This document shows positions 12,026-22,110 of a stretch of DNA of 64,000 nt, piece after piece. The stretch lies in contig CM057342.1 in the NCBI GenBank assembly GCA_030015575.1, forward strand, positions 264,640,867-264,704,866, in the 5' to 3' direction. The notes under the pieces were generated by a model. That model was not told the origin of the DNA. It did not search any database and was given only the letters and a program-made list of their open reading frames with translations. The translations under genes were made by a program, and so were the position numbers. How positions within the stretch are numbered: the stretch's first letter is position 1; each line of letters begins with the position of its first letter. The stretch comes from Agapanthus africanus (taxonomy: Eukaryota > Streptophyta > Magnoliopsida > Asparagales > Amaryllidaceae).

Positions 12026-12149
12026 GGAAGTTGTCAAGAAACCCCTTGTTTTTTCAAAACCTCCGTGAAGGACCTATTGTTCAAAATCTTTGTTAAAAAA
12101 CACATGAACTGTATTTCATTTAGGCCTTGTATTATCTTTTAAACGCAAT

Positions 12150-12437
12150 TACAACAATACCCCTCCCTCCCACAGTTCATCTTCCTCCCCTCTCACCCCC
12201 GAAAACCTCCGATCCATCTCCGCCATTGCGCCGCTCCTATCTCCTCCATTGTTGCTCCGCCGCTCCTCCTCCCTCCGCTTCCTCCTTCGCCATTACTTCA
12301 CCGCTCATTCTTTTCTTCCTTCCCATCTCCTGCGTTCATCTCTTCTCCTCTCCTTTTCTTCCTCCGTCGTTTCAAGATGGTTTCGGCAGAGAAAGAGGCT
12401 ACAATGTTCAGATATTACAGGCAACCGCTTAGATATT
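12150..12437 (+). other. CT-rich exon-like stretch, possible captured gene 5' end
   Basis: A CCTCC/CTTCTTCC-rich, GC-richer block ends in a short open stretch beginning ATGGTTTCGGCAGAGAAAG (12377). The composition resembles a plant 5' leader plus first codons and differs from the flank. It lies about 150 bases inside the Mutator-like end at 11994, as in Pack-MULEs, which carry gene fragments. The LTR at 12438 interrupts it. Two overlapping open stretches of about 100 codons match no family I know. Confidence 0.3.
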
Positions 12438-15400
12438 TGTCACGTCCTTCTTCCTAAAATACGAAATATGAGGATGATTAGGCCATCCATACTCCTGCGG
12501 TCAGAAAATAATCCTGCTATAGTCACACTTCGGTCTCTAGCATTACATGGTAATCAGTAAATATAACACAAAAGTAATGGAAATCACAATTCACAACTTT
12601 ATTAAATTTAACCAAAAGAGTTCGAGGATACAATTATTCAAACGAAAGAAGCTACTAACCAAAAGAAATAATAATATCCTTAATGCAAGTAGAAGGCAAT
12701 AACGCTGGTGTTGTAGTCTAAATCTCCGCGATCTCGAAAGGCAAGTCTTGTTCCTGTACAGGGTCCATTTCGTCTTCTGAGCATGCATACTCAGGTCGTC
12801 AGGACGACACATATAGCAATATATATATACAATGTGTACAATAGTATTAATCATAAAATGAACGGCATAAACTAGTATCTGAGAATATGGAATATCAGGT
12901 ATATGTGAAAATATAATATGTGCATCATATCGGCAATCAAGGCAATATGTATGTCGCTACCGATCAGGCACTAAGTCAATTGAAATTGATCGGTGGAAAA
13001 TGATGCTCGTGTTTAACAAGGATCTCGTGCATGCCCGAGACTGCGGTTCACTGTTGCCCGAGACATAACCCTGCAGTCGTGCCGTTAGGCCCACGACCTA
13101 ATCAGTATATATCACTAAAATCGAATGATCATCCTCTAAATCACTATATTTTGCTAAATACGAGTTCGATTCCATCTCGATTTCCCCATTTCCCCAGGTT
13201 ATAGTATGTGTTCAGGTATTAGATAGGTTGTGAATAAATACGTATATCTTTTGCTATTCAATCACGCTTTCGCTTATCAGTATCACTTTCAATCACCGAT
13301 TCACTATCGTACTTGTCATAATCCAGTCACTAACACTTATCAATCGATAATGCAACCAGTCATTAAGGTTTCAATATAAACGATCACTAAGAAAATGGTG
13401 TAAAGCAATCACAAGATGTGGTGGAAACGCGTTAAGTAAATATTCGCTAAATTATGTGCAGCCAGTATCATAAATTGCAAAATTCACTATAAATCACACA
13501 CGTGGAATTGAGAAAAACAATATAAAAGGCATATGAAGTATACTTGATTATCTAAACAGTAAAATTTGTTTTATATCAATAGATTTTCCGATTAAGGAGT
13601 TATGTTCATTTTAGAATGGGTGTAAGCTACTGGAATTCCCGTTTCAGAACTGAAATTCCCGTTTCAGAACTGGAAGTCCAACTTCAAGCTCAGTTTTCTA
13701 TAATTTATGATTATATTTAGGGAGCGCCATAGTTGAATAAAATCTAGCGCTATCAGTTAGATTTCCAACTCAACAGACGGATCGATAATAACCGCTGTAT
13801 ACATGGAGATATGTTCAGTTTAATGTCAATATGTATAAACTGTCACTGTAGAAAACTCCAGGACACATCGACGATCTAAAATACTTTTAAAATAGAAAAC
13901 ATTACTTAAACTAAATGAAACGAATACCATTTGTTATATAACTTAATTATCTACGCGACGATATAGGATTCCACGTATTTTCATATTTATAAAAGGATGT
14001 GCAGGCATTTAAAATCAGGTGTCATCAGAAAATACTACTCTGAACTGCAGTCCAGAGCCGTATTTCCCTCAAGTTTTCACTATCGTATTGAGGTCATATT
14101 AAATAATAATTTGAAGAGAGTTCTAGATTATCTAGTAGGCTTCGATACGAGCCCTAAAACATCATGTCTCAATTTGTATTTAGTTTACAATGATTTTAAA
14201 AAGGCGACATGCGCGATAAAATTTCAGATTTGACGTAACTAGTGATAAAGGCAATATTTCTCTCTCAAATTCTTACGCGTTATTCATTATCATTAAAGAG
14301 ATTTATGGATCATAAATTCTGCCATTTTTAAATGGGTTATGGTTTAGAGTTTCGCATTGAACACTTAGCTTAAGTATGGGTATCAATGGAAATATCGATT
14401 TCGTTTAATTGGTCAAAGCGAGATTTTATTCATGAAAATTCTAAACAATTTTACCACGGGATATCAGACCCTAGTCGAGTCCCCAAACACTAAAATTAAT
14501 GACGATGGTTCGCTATAAAAATAATGATTCGATTATACTTCACGATACACGCACACATCATCATCATCATCATCATCATATATTATACGTATGACTATAA
14601 TAGCAAGATAAACAAGTAAAGATTTTCACTTGCCTTAAGTCGACAGTGACAAGGCAGTGACGACGGTGATCGACGGTAGTGGATGGCACGGGCACGACAC
14701 GACAGGAACGCGGTTAGGGTACATAGTGGGCTCGGCTTGAGATCAGGTGCTTGGGTTGGTAAGGATGAGGAAATGGAGTTCTTGGTTGAGGTTAAGCTCA
14801 TAGAGGTTGCAGGTGGAGACGTCGAGGTGGGAGCTCGGCGGCGGCAATACAGCAGTGGTGATGGTGTCAGCTGGCAGCGGTGGCCGGGGTTGGAGTCGGG
14901 TTTGAGGAGCTCGGTGTGGTGGTGGAGGCTTTGACTGAGCTGAGGTGGTGGCATTGGTGATGCAAGGAAGGGGTAGCTGTGATCTCGGAGGGTTCGCCAG
15001 CAGTGAAAGGAGGTGCTGGTGGCTTGAGGTGGTGCAGTGGTGAAGGTTAGGGTAGAGCTCGGTGTTGGGTTGAGAGGAAGGAAGTGGGGAGTTTGTGGTA
15101 GCGGTGAAGGAGGAGGTCGGTGGAGGTGATGTTGGTGGCAGTAGGGGTAGTGGGCGTCAATGGAAGTGTGCAATAGATAGAGGGTGAGTTTAGAGAGGGA
15201 GTGAGATCGAGAGAGTGAGAGATAGAGATTAAGAGAGAGAAATAGGAGAGGCGATTAAGAAATGAAGGGCCGGTGAGGATTTTGCGGGAGGCCATTAGGG
15301 CGACATGGTCAAGGTGACCGTTGGCGAGGAACGAGTCTCGTGGAGATAGGCACAAGAGAGGGGGAAGACATTGGGGATGAGAGAGAACGAGAAGGAGAAA

Positions 15401-15651
15401 GAGAATGAGAGGGAAAGAAAGAAGAAGAGAGTGAGAGTCTCGGGCTGGGTTATGGTTAGGGTTTAGGGTATTTTGCTTGCGCCCCGTTCAGTTTAGGGGG
15501 CTTACGGCTTTGGGTTTTATAATAGGTTAGGGAATTTAAAATATAGGAAAAATAATTAGGAAAAAATAGGAAATTAATTTAGGATTTAAACGGAAATTTA
15601 TTGGGATTAAAATTTTAAATACAGGAAGTACAATGGAACTGGGGATTTACA
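12438..15651 (-). repeat. LTR of chromovirus-like (Tekay/Del type) Ty3/gypsy element C
   Basis: About 3.2 kb running from TGTCACGTCC to GGGGATTTACA, giving TGT..ACA ends. On the minus strand it starts TGTAAATCCCC directly after a purine-rich tract (TAGGGGAGTATGATG) and the codons of EDEIFVGEYD. That pol-tail, purine tract, LTR order is usual for Tekay-type chromoviruses, so this is a 3' LTR. It contains an ATC microsatellite (14556-14579) and a proline/serine-rich open stretch of 192 codons that looks like low-complexity LTR sequence, not a gene. The rest of the element is not seen next to it. Old; age cannot be estimated without its partner LTR. Confidence 0.6.
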
Positions 15652-16607
15652 TCATACTCCCCTACAAAAATTTCGTCCTCAGTTCTTGAATGGTGCCGGC
15701 GCTTCCTTTTTGGTTTTGCCCCGCTGCTTTCATGCGGTATAAAGCGTCTGATAGACTCTTGAAGAGATGGTGTCATGTTTTCGATGTTGGGGCTGAGGCA
15801 CACCACTTTGGAGTATCGTCCGGTTTGATGTCTTCTTGATTATGGCGGTTATGGCGTTTTTTTGAACCCACTTCAGGTGTTCGAAGGGGTTGCTGACTTT
15901 TACGGCCGACTCGGCTATCATCGCGGGATAACCCTGTCCTTGGAATCTCACAAAATTCTATTTGGACGGAGTCCTGGCCCTCTTGTTAGCTCTATATCTG
16001 AGCCACTTCTTCCTTAACTTTTCTGTTTTGAGCGCTCGGCAGGCTTCGGCCCTTCGGGAAGACTCCGTAGACCGATTGACAGAGAGTCCAGAGAAGAAGC
16101 CCACTCGTGCGATTGTCATGGGCACCGTCTGAACTTGCTGGAGATGCTTCGTAGCTTTATTGGTGTTGACGGCCTTACCCCCAGCCGGAATAGTGGAGAG
16201 CCGTTCAAATATGGATTTACATTTGGGATGGGATGCTTTAGCGATCACAACATTCGGCCTCTTGCCCCTCGAGGTCGGTTTAGCCGCTTGGTTTGTGGGG
16301 CCTCCGCCAGATGAGCGCTTCTAGCCGGGTAAATGATGATGGAACCAAATTGATAGGGCTGTTCCACCTATTGCTGGCTAAGACTCGCGTGGAGAACCAC
16401 GCGGGCATTAATCTTGACAACGTACGAGATCGGAGTTGCCTCAGAGATCGAACTGGTTCTTGAAGACATTCTCGTTGAATTTAAAGATCGTGATCGGAAA
16501 GCTGTTATCCTGCACAAAAAAGCATGATTTCAATACTGGCAATCGACATATATGTGGATTGAGTTCGCATGAACGTTTAACCCGAAATATGGGAGGAGAG
16601 AAATTTT
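15652..16607 (-). mobile_element. Fragment: C pol tail joined to Tat-like gag N-terminal region
   Basis: The first few tens of bases are the pol tail of C. From about 15.7 kb to 16.6 kb the minus strand carries gag-leader sequence of a Tat-like element; the phrase KSIFERLS resembles the repeated SVFDRLG-type phrases in the same part of B's gag. It follows the primer-binding site beside LTR-A, so it reads as the 5' end of an A-family element, broken and truncated at its left. Confidence 0.5.
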
Positions 16608-16623
16608 CCTACCGGTCGTGCCA
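16608..16623 (-). other. Primer-binding site beside LTR-A
   Basis: On the minus strand the sequence is TGGCACGACCGGTAGG, five bases (AATTC) after the LTR end. It resembles the B site at 30016-30034 (TGGCACGCCCAGTGGGACC). The complementary tRNA was not assigned. Confidence 0.6.
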
Positions 16624-17125
16624 GAATTTGTAAGATGTTTTTCGTCACCCCATTGAGATGGGAATACGCGTCGCTTGTCAGGCATATACAGATTTCCCCT
16701 GCTTAGGGTAGACTGGGGTTTATTGATTGCGGGAATCCGAATCTCCGGCAACCGCGGACTAAGCTGTCGTTAATTACCCCTCGCCATTAGAGAGAGGGAA
16801 CCTTTGATTGACGGATAAAACTGGTTATGTGAACTCAATGTGCGGTGTGCGTATGTTGTGTTTTGAAGGGGATTTGAACGTATCAGGGGCCTTATAAAGT
16901 TTACGGAGGACGTGTTTTGAGTGTGGAGCATGAGGGAAAAAGAGAGGCGAGTACCGTTCTAAGGACGCATGAGATGGCACATGGGCGCCCACGGGTCACG
17001 TGCCCTGCGCGTGGGTGCTGGGAGTCTGTGGGTCATGTGCCACGCGTATGGGCGCCAGTGGGTCACGTGTGCGGCACGCGACCGCTGGAAACACCAGTGA
17101 AGAAAGGGGCTTAGCCTGTGGGCTT

Positions 17126-17288
17126 GGAGTTGAACTCCCGAGGGGCTTTGAAGTTGAACTCCTAAACAGGAATTAGGTATAGATTTGGAGTTAAACTCCC
17201 AAAACATTTGGATTTGGAGTTAAACTCCTAAAAGATCTGAATTTGGAGTTAAACACTTTTGAGAATTTGGATCTTGGAGTTGAACTCC
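17126..17288. repeat. Array of six GGAGTTNAACTCC palindromes in LTR-A
   Basis: The 13-base near-perfect palindrome GGAGTT(G/A)AACTCC occurs at 17126, 17187, 17216 and 17276, with weaker copies at 17150 and 17245. Spacing is 24-37 bases. The sequences between copies also resemble each other (atttGGATTT-type). It could be a protein-binding array or an RNA hairpin series. Confidence 0.85.
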
Positions 17289-17676
17289 TCAAAGATTTTC
17301 GGAAATGATCAAAGAGCTCCCCTTTCTTCTCCCTTGAGCCTTGGATCCTCCCAAAGTAGGATTTTTAGAGATGGGTCTTCTTCCGCCTCTTCTTCTTTTG
17401 CTGGATCTTAGGGGAAAATGGCAGGTGAGGTAAAAAAAAAACCCTTTTAGGGATTTGATGGGAGATCTGAACTCCCCTTCAAGGGTTTTATGGTGAAACT
17501 TTATTTGGTTTTAAGAAAAAGAGAGCTAAGCTTTTGATTTAATTGGAAATGAAGATGAAGAGAAAAAAACTTGAGGAAGAGAAGATGGAGGCACAATCCC
17601 TTGAATTTTTAAGAGAATTTACCCTTGAATTTTTAAGAGAATGAAAGTTGTTCTTGATTTTTTCATCATGTTTGTC

Positions 17677-17684
17677 TTTTATAG
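17677..17684 (-). promoter_or_regulatory. Possible TATA box of LTR-A
   Basis: Minus-strand CTATAAAAGAC lies about 345 bases into the LTR, a reasonable U3 position. No other support. Confidence 0.4.
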
Positions 17685-18131
17685 GCTACGCACTTTACAT
17701 ATAACCCCTTGGGTTTTTGTAAATGGCACTTGTGCCTCCACATGCCTCATGTGCTTATTTTTCTTTTTTGCACATAAACCATGGGGTTTACAAAATTTTG
17801 GGTTTTTTTGCCCCTTTTCCATACATTTATTAAAAAAATACATTAAACTGATTTATAGTTTCATTTTTTTTGTCATGAGGCCGGCCCCTTCCATGCTCGG
17901 TCTTGACTTGAGCTTGGGCCCACTTGGCTTGGGTTTGGGCCTGCTTGCTTGGGCTCGAGCCCACTTGGTTTAGGGTTGACTTTGACTTTGACCCGGTCAA
18001 CCGGGGCGTAATAATTGACCCCAACAAAGTGCCTCCCATCAATACATGCACACCGCGTGTATGGGTTGTGTGCATGAAATTGATGGTTCTTATTCTATAT
18101 GGGGATTGATTTGGTTTGGTTCCCTATAGAG

Positions 18132-18440
18132 GGTCGGTGCTACCATTTTTACGAGTTGGACGGTCGGTGCTGCCACTTTTGCGACTTGGACAGTCGGTGC
18201 TGCCACTTTTGCGACGTGGACGGTCGATACTGACATTTTAGCGACGTGGACGGTCAGTATTGCCATTTTTACAACGTAGACGGTCAGTGCTACCATATTT
18301 TTGCGACTTGAACGATCGGTGCTGTCCTTTTTGCGACTTGGACAGTCGGTGCTTCCCTTTTTACGACTTGAACGGTAGGTGCTGCCCTTTTTACGACTTG
18401 GACGGTCAGTGATGCCTTTTTGCGATTTGGACGGTCGGTA
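18132..18440. repeat. 30-bp tandem repeat, about 10 units
   Basis: Unit of type GGTCGGTGCTGCCACTTTTG followed by CGACTTGGAC, with one or two units of 29 or 32 bases. Because 30 is divisible by three, the minus strand has an open 10-residue repeat (VAAPTVQVAK type). It belongs to the 3' region of A. Confidence 0.9.
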
Positions 18441-18560
18441 CTTGATTTGACTTGCCCCATTTCGTGCGGTGTTGGGATTTGATTTGACTTGCTCTGCTAT
18501 TTGCGGTGTCAGGATTTGATTTGACTTGCTCCGCTTTTTGCGGTATCGGGGCTTGATTCG
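18441..18560. repeat. About 41-bp tandem repeat, three units
   Basis: Three units carry TTGATTTGACTTGC followed by a TTTGCGGTRTYGGG-type tail. They directly follow the 30-base array. Confidence 0.8.
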
Positions 18561-19060
18561 TTTCCGAGGTGGAGCTTGATTCCGCCAGGGAGGTCATTGG
18601 TTGACTGGTGATTTGACTTCTTTTGGGAGTTCTCTACCCGTCCAGTGGGACTTTTGAGCTTGGAAGTGCTGCCGGCTGGGACGATGATTTGATATGTTTG
18701 ATTTCTGCCTTAATTGGCGGGACTTTTGAATTTGAGAATGTTCCCCTCCGAACACAGAGACGCGAACGCGCAGGTCCATCTTGCCTGAAATTCGGGACAG
18801 ATGCTAATTGGTGCTATCCGTCCACCTCTCCGAAAATGCCAAGTTGATTTATGACACCATGTATCGAAGGTTTAAACGGATGTGACCGATATAGCAGACT
18901 TCGTCAGATTCCCCCTCGTTTGAGGGGCTTTTGATTGTGGGGACGCTCTTCCCTGCAGGCACAAGCCCCTGCAGTTAATTACGCTATCGCATCGCTGTAA
19001 CAACTTTCTCCTTCTCCAGATGGTCACTTCGTGTCATGGGTGTTTGTTTTGTTTTTGGTT

Positions 19061-19109
19061 GCCCATGGATTGTATACGGAGACTAATGTATGTTGTCGCC
19101 CGTAGGGCG
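19061..19109. repeat. GCCC..GGATTGTATAC..GTAGGGC module in the B LTR
   Basis: A GCCC/GGGC-bounded block with GGATTGTATAC near its left end. The same module recurs in the other B LTR (30352-30400), in B's 3' region (23923-23970, 24624-24670, weaker forms near 22.33 and 22.63 kb) and in A (about 33905-33957). Confidence 0.7.
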
Positions 19110-19306
19110 TGGATTAGTCCAAATCCGTATCTTCTTAGATTTGGATTTGGGGGTTGGGTTTAAGGATACGTTAGCCTCATTTGAGACTAAGATCAACTTA
19201 AACGTGTGTTAAGGATACGTTAGTCTAATTTCAAGACTAAGATCAACTTAACGGGATCGTTTAGATCCAACAAGAGAGCATTTGTGCTCTATTGTTTAGT
19301 TTAGTG

Positions 19307-20060
19307 ACATTGCGGTCAATTAGTTTAAGGACATTACAGTCCAGGTTAAGGACATCATAGTCCATGAGTTTAAAGACCCCACAGTCCATTGTTAGTTTTA
19401 AGACATCACGGTCGAGGTTAAGGACATCATAGTCCATGAGTTTAAGGACCCCACAGTCCAATGTTAGTTTTAAGACATCACGGTCGAGGTTAAGGACATC
19501 ATAGTCCGTGAGTTTAAGGACCCCACAGTCCAATGTTAGTTTTAAGACATCACGGTCGAGGTTAAGGACATCATAGTCCGTGAGTTTAAGGACCCCACAG
19601 TCCGATGTTAGTTTTAAGACATCACAGTCGAGATTAAGGACATCATAGTCCGTGGGTTTAAGGACCTCACAGTCCGATGTTAGTTTTAAGACATCACGGT
19701 CGAGGTTAAGGACATCATAGTCCGTGGATTTAAGGACTCCACAGTCCGATGTTAGTTTTAAGACATCACAGTCGAGGTTAAAGACATCATAGTCCGTGAG
19801 TTTAAGGACCCCACAGTCCAATGTTAGTTTTAAGACAACACGGTCGAGGGTAAGGACATCATAGTCCGTGAGTTTAAGGACCCCACAGTCCAATGTTAGT
19901 TTTAAAACATCACGGTCGAGGTTAAGGACATCATAGTCCATGGATTTAAGGACTCCACAGTCTGATGTTAGTTTTAAGACGTCACGGTCAAGGTTAAGGA
20001 CATCATAGTCCGTGAATTTAAGGACCCCATAGTCCAGTTTAAAAACATCATAGTCTGTGG
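19307..20060 (-). repeat. 72-bp tandem array with a long open frame (B 3' LTR)
   Basis: About ten 72-base units, each made of three roughly 24-base subunits of the form GGAC-N6-GTCC (atcata, cccaca; the third is GAC-atcacg-GTC). Since 72 is divisible by three, the minus strand stays open for 318 codons (20217 to 19261) with a 24-residue repeat containing DYDVLNLDRDVLKLT. Repeats alone explain the openness. Located in R-U5, so it would lie in the leader of the transcript. Confidence 0.9.
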
Positions 20061-20374
20061 AATATATGACTGTCGGGACCCGTTGCCTCTCTGAAGACGT
20101 TGAAGGATTACAACGACAAATATCAGAGGACTTCAGAGATGTACCCTTGAACCAAAATTGATTTGGGGATCTATAGTCCAATTTGGGACTAAAGTCTGTT
20201 TGAAGATTTATGAGCATATGGGCTCAGTTGATATAAGTTGAGCATTTTATTGTTCTGGCTATTGAGCCTTTACTTGGGCTCGGCCCTTTTAATAATGCTG
20301 AGCATTAGATCCTGACAATTTTTGTCTTGTATTGAATGCATAGAATTTATCAGAACAAATTGTGTTCTGACATT

Positions 20375-20709
20375 GCGCCACGTGGCGCGTCAGGCGCTTT
20401 GCGCCAAGGAAAGAGCGCATTGCGCTTCTGTTGGATAGCGCACACGAGGAGGACACGTGTCGCGCTTAGCGCTAAGCGCTAGTTTGTTGGAGCATTGCGC
20501 TTTTAATTTATGAGCGCGCTGCACTAGTTTGTGAGTGCGCCAGTGAGTGACACGTGGCGCGCTTGGCGCTGAGCGCCGGCCCATGAGCGCAGTGCGCTGT
20601 TTCAGGAGCGCAATGCGCAAGTAGTGTCTATGGTTGACACGTGGCATGTTTTGGCGCTGAGCGCCGGTCCAAGAAGCGCAAGGGCGCAGTTCATAAGTGC
20701 AAGGCACTT
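20375..20709. repeat. GCGC hairpin cluster with G-boxes, B LTR
   Basis: Perfect short hairpins follow one another: GCGCCACGTGGCGC (20375), GGCGCtttGCGCC (20393), AGCGCattGCGCT (20414), GGCGCTgAGCGCC (20565), AGCGCagtGCGCT (20586), GCGCaatGCGC (20608), AAGTGCaagGCACTT (20695). CACGTG G-boxes lie at 20379, 20454, 20551 and 20638. Confidence 0.85.
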
Positions 20710-20748
20710 TTTAATAGTGCAAAGCGCTTCTGATCGGTTTTAAGATCA

Positions 20749-21019
20749 AAGAACAGATTTATGTTCTTCAAAGGAGCCTTTGCCTCAAGATCAAAGAACA
20801 AAAGTTCTTATTTTTTATAAAAGGCTCTGCCTTTATAGATCAAAAGATCTGTGAATGAAGTAAAAATACTTCTTTTAGTCTTTTTATGATTAGATCTTTT
20901 TGATCTTTTCTTTTAAATCAAAAGACCTTGGTCTTTTTATAGATCTAAGATCTTTTTAGAAGATGGTTCTTCTTTTTTATAAGATGGATTCATTTCTGTT
21001 ATTCAAGAACGTAGTTCTT
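20749..21019. repeat. Chain of perfect short hairpins, B LTR
   Basis: Perfect hairpins with unrelated stems: AAGAACA-6-TGTTCTT (20749), CAAAGGagCCTTTG (20769), AAGAACaaaaGTTCTT (20794), AAAGGCtctGCCTTT (20820), AGATCaaaaGATCT (20837), GAAGTAaaaaTACTTC (20857), AAAAGACCttGGTCTTTT (20920), AGATCTaAGATCT (20941), AAGAACgtaGTTCTT (21005). The same chain, with small differences, is in the other LTR. Confidence 0.9.
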
Positions 21020-21147
21020 TACCTTTAAGATGAAGATAAAATTTCTTTTTTTTAAGTGCTTGCTCTTCTTTTGCAGAGGGTTTTTCTCTCTCTTTCTTGT
21101 ATTCTCTCTCTCTCTGTGTGTGTTTTAGACTTGAAATCTAGGGTCCT

Positions 21148-21154
21148 TTATATA
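21148..21154 (-). promoter_or_regulatory. Probable TATA box of the B LTR (3' copy)
   Basis: Minus-strand CCTATATAAAGGACC, about 830 bases into the LTR. This would put transcription start near 21120, giving a U3 of about 0.85 kb and an R-U5 of about 2.4 kb. The same motif is in the other LTR near 32497-32503. Confidence 0.55.
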
Positions 21155-21324
21155 GGGCCAAATGATTTGTTAAATCAGTTTTAAGAGATCTTTCTCTGAG
21201 CGATTTGGGAATGTTTCCCCACCATTGGACTTTTGATCCTAGGGCTTCTATTTTACAGAAGGAAATTTTCTTATTTTTAACAAGATTGAGAAAATCTTTC
21301 CATAATAGAACTTATTCTGTCTTT

Positions 21325-21461
21325 TGGTAATTTTTATTTACCATTGGATCATTGATCCAACGGTGCTCTGATTTACAGAGCACAATCTTGTTATTTGGAA
21401 AGATTTTGAGAAATCTTTTCTTAACAGAATTTAGTTTCTGATTAATTAATGATTTATCATT
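21325..21461. repeat. Second hairpin chain, B LTR U3
   Basis: TGGTAA-7-TTACCA (21325), TTGGATCattGATCCAA (21344), GTGCTCTG-attta-CAGAGCAC (21363), AAAGATTTtgagAAATCTTT (21399) and AATGATttATCATT (21448) follow each other almost without gaps. Confidence 0.85.
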
Positions 21462-21528
21462 ATTATTAAATCTTTGATCTGACGGTCGGGGAGCTTTTAG
21501 GTTCCAGCACTGGCGCACCCGTGCTTTG

Positions 21529-21809
21529 CACGTGGTGCGCTGCTCAGAGCGCAGCGCAACTGCGCTAGCGCACCCGTGTCTGACACAGAGTGCAGCGCAA
21601 CTGCGCTAGCGCACCCGTGTCTGACACGTGGCGCGCAGCGCAGAGCGCAACGCTAGCGCACCCGTGTTTGACACGTGGCGCGCAGCGCTGGATCTGAAGC
21701 GTTGCTTCAATTTAAATTTCAAATTTTGGAGCAGAGCTTTACTCTGATTGAGGGCGCGCTGCCTAGGGCGCAGCGCTCCTGGCGCTAGCGCGTCTGCGTT
21801 TGACACGTG
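21529..21809. promoter_or_regulatory. G-box (ACACGTGGCGCGC) cluster in B LTR U3
   Basis: CACGTG occurs at 21529, 21625, 21672 and 21804, three of them inside GACACGTGGCGCGCAGCGC. ACACGTGGC matches the abscisic-acid-response/G-box core bound by plant bZIP factors. They lie upstream of the proposed TATA box in element sense. Function is inferred from the motif only. Confidence 0.6.
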
Positions 21810-22110
21810 GCGCGCAGCGCACAGAATCTGAAGCGTTGCTTCACAATGTTTTAACTCTTGGTTTTAAGGCATTTGTTACATTCTTTTCATGTGGAGTTTT
21901 TATTATTATTTTATTTATTTTATTTTATTTTATTGTTATTATTGGGAGCGGGTTTTGAGCCAAAATTTTGGCGGGAACAAATGCCCCCCCACTACTTTGC
22001 CTACGTAAGTATGTACGTGGGTGAAATAGTGCAGAGTTGTGCATGGCCGTGGAATTGAGGGCTTAGGATACAAGTTTAGGGTCTTTGTAGCCTAAGACTT
22101 TTTCATCTTC

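Larger units (their letters stand above)
16629..18026 (-). repeat. LTR of Tat-like Ty3/gypsy element A
   Basis: 1,398 bases, TG..CA ends; on the minus strand it starts TGTTGGGGTC and ends in ATCTTACA. A purine-rich tract (GATGGGAGGCACTT) precedes it on the right and a primer-binding site follows it on the left. It is therefore both the 3' LTR of the pol-bearing body on the right and the 5' LTR of the gag fragment on the left, as expected after recombination between two copies. It holds the palindrome array at 17126-17288 and a possible TATA box at 17677. Confidence 0.75.
18027..18733 (-). mobile_element. 3' non-coding part of element A (left of the B insertion)
   Basis: This is the A sequence between LTR-A and the B insertion point; A resumes at 33273. 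Next to the LTR is the purine tract. It also holds a 30-base tandem array (18132-18440) and a 41-base array (18441-18560). Confidence 0.75.
18739..21979 (-). repeat. 3' LTR of element B
   Basis: 3,241 bases with inverted ends TGTTCCC..GGGAACA. A purine tract (AGTGGGGGGGCATT on the minus strand) adjoins it at 21980. Read in element sense: hairpin-rich and G-box-rich U3, TATA box near 21150, then a very long R-U5 holding GCGC hairpins and a 72-base array. Copy of 30040-33272. Confidence 0.92.

Noticed and set aside
14595-15173. 192-codon proline/serine-rich frame
   Set aside because: Lies wholly inside the LTR of C, low complexity, no domain; probably a composition effect.
12438-15651. Solo LTR
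   Set aside because: A pol-tail and purine tract adjoin its right end, so it is the 3' LTR of a longer, truncated element.
19307-20060. CRISPR-like regular array
   Set aside because: Units are contiguous 72-base tandem repeats without unique spacers, in a plant LTR.
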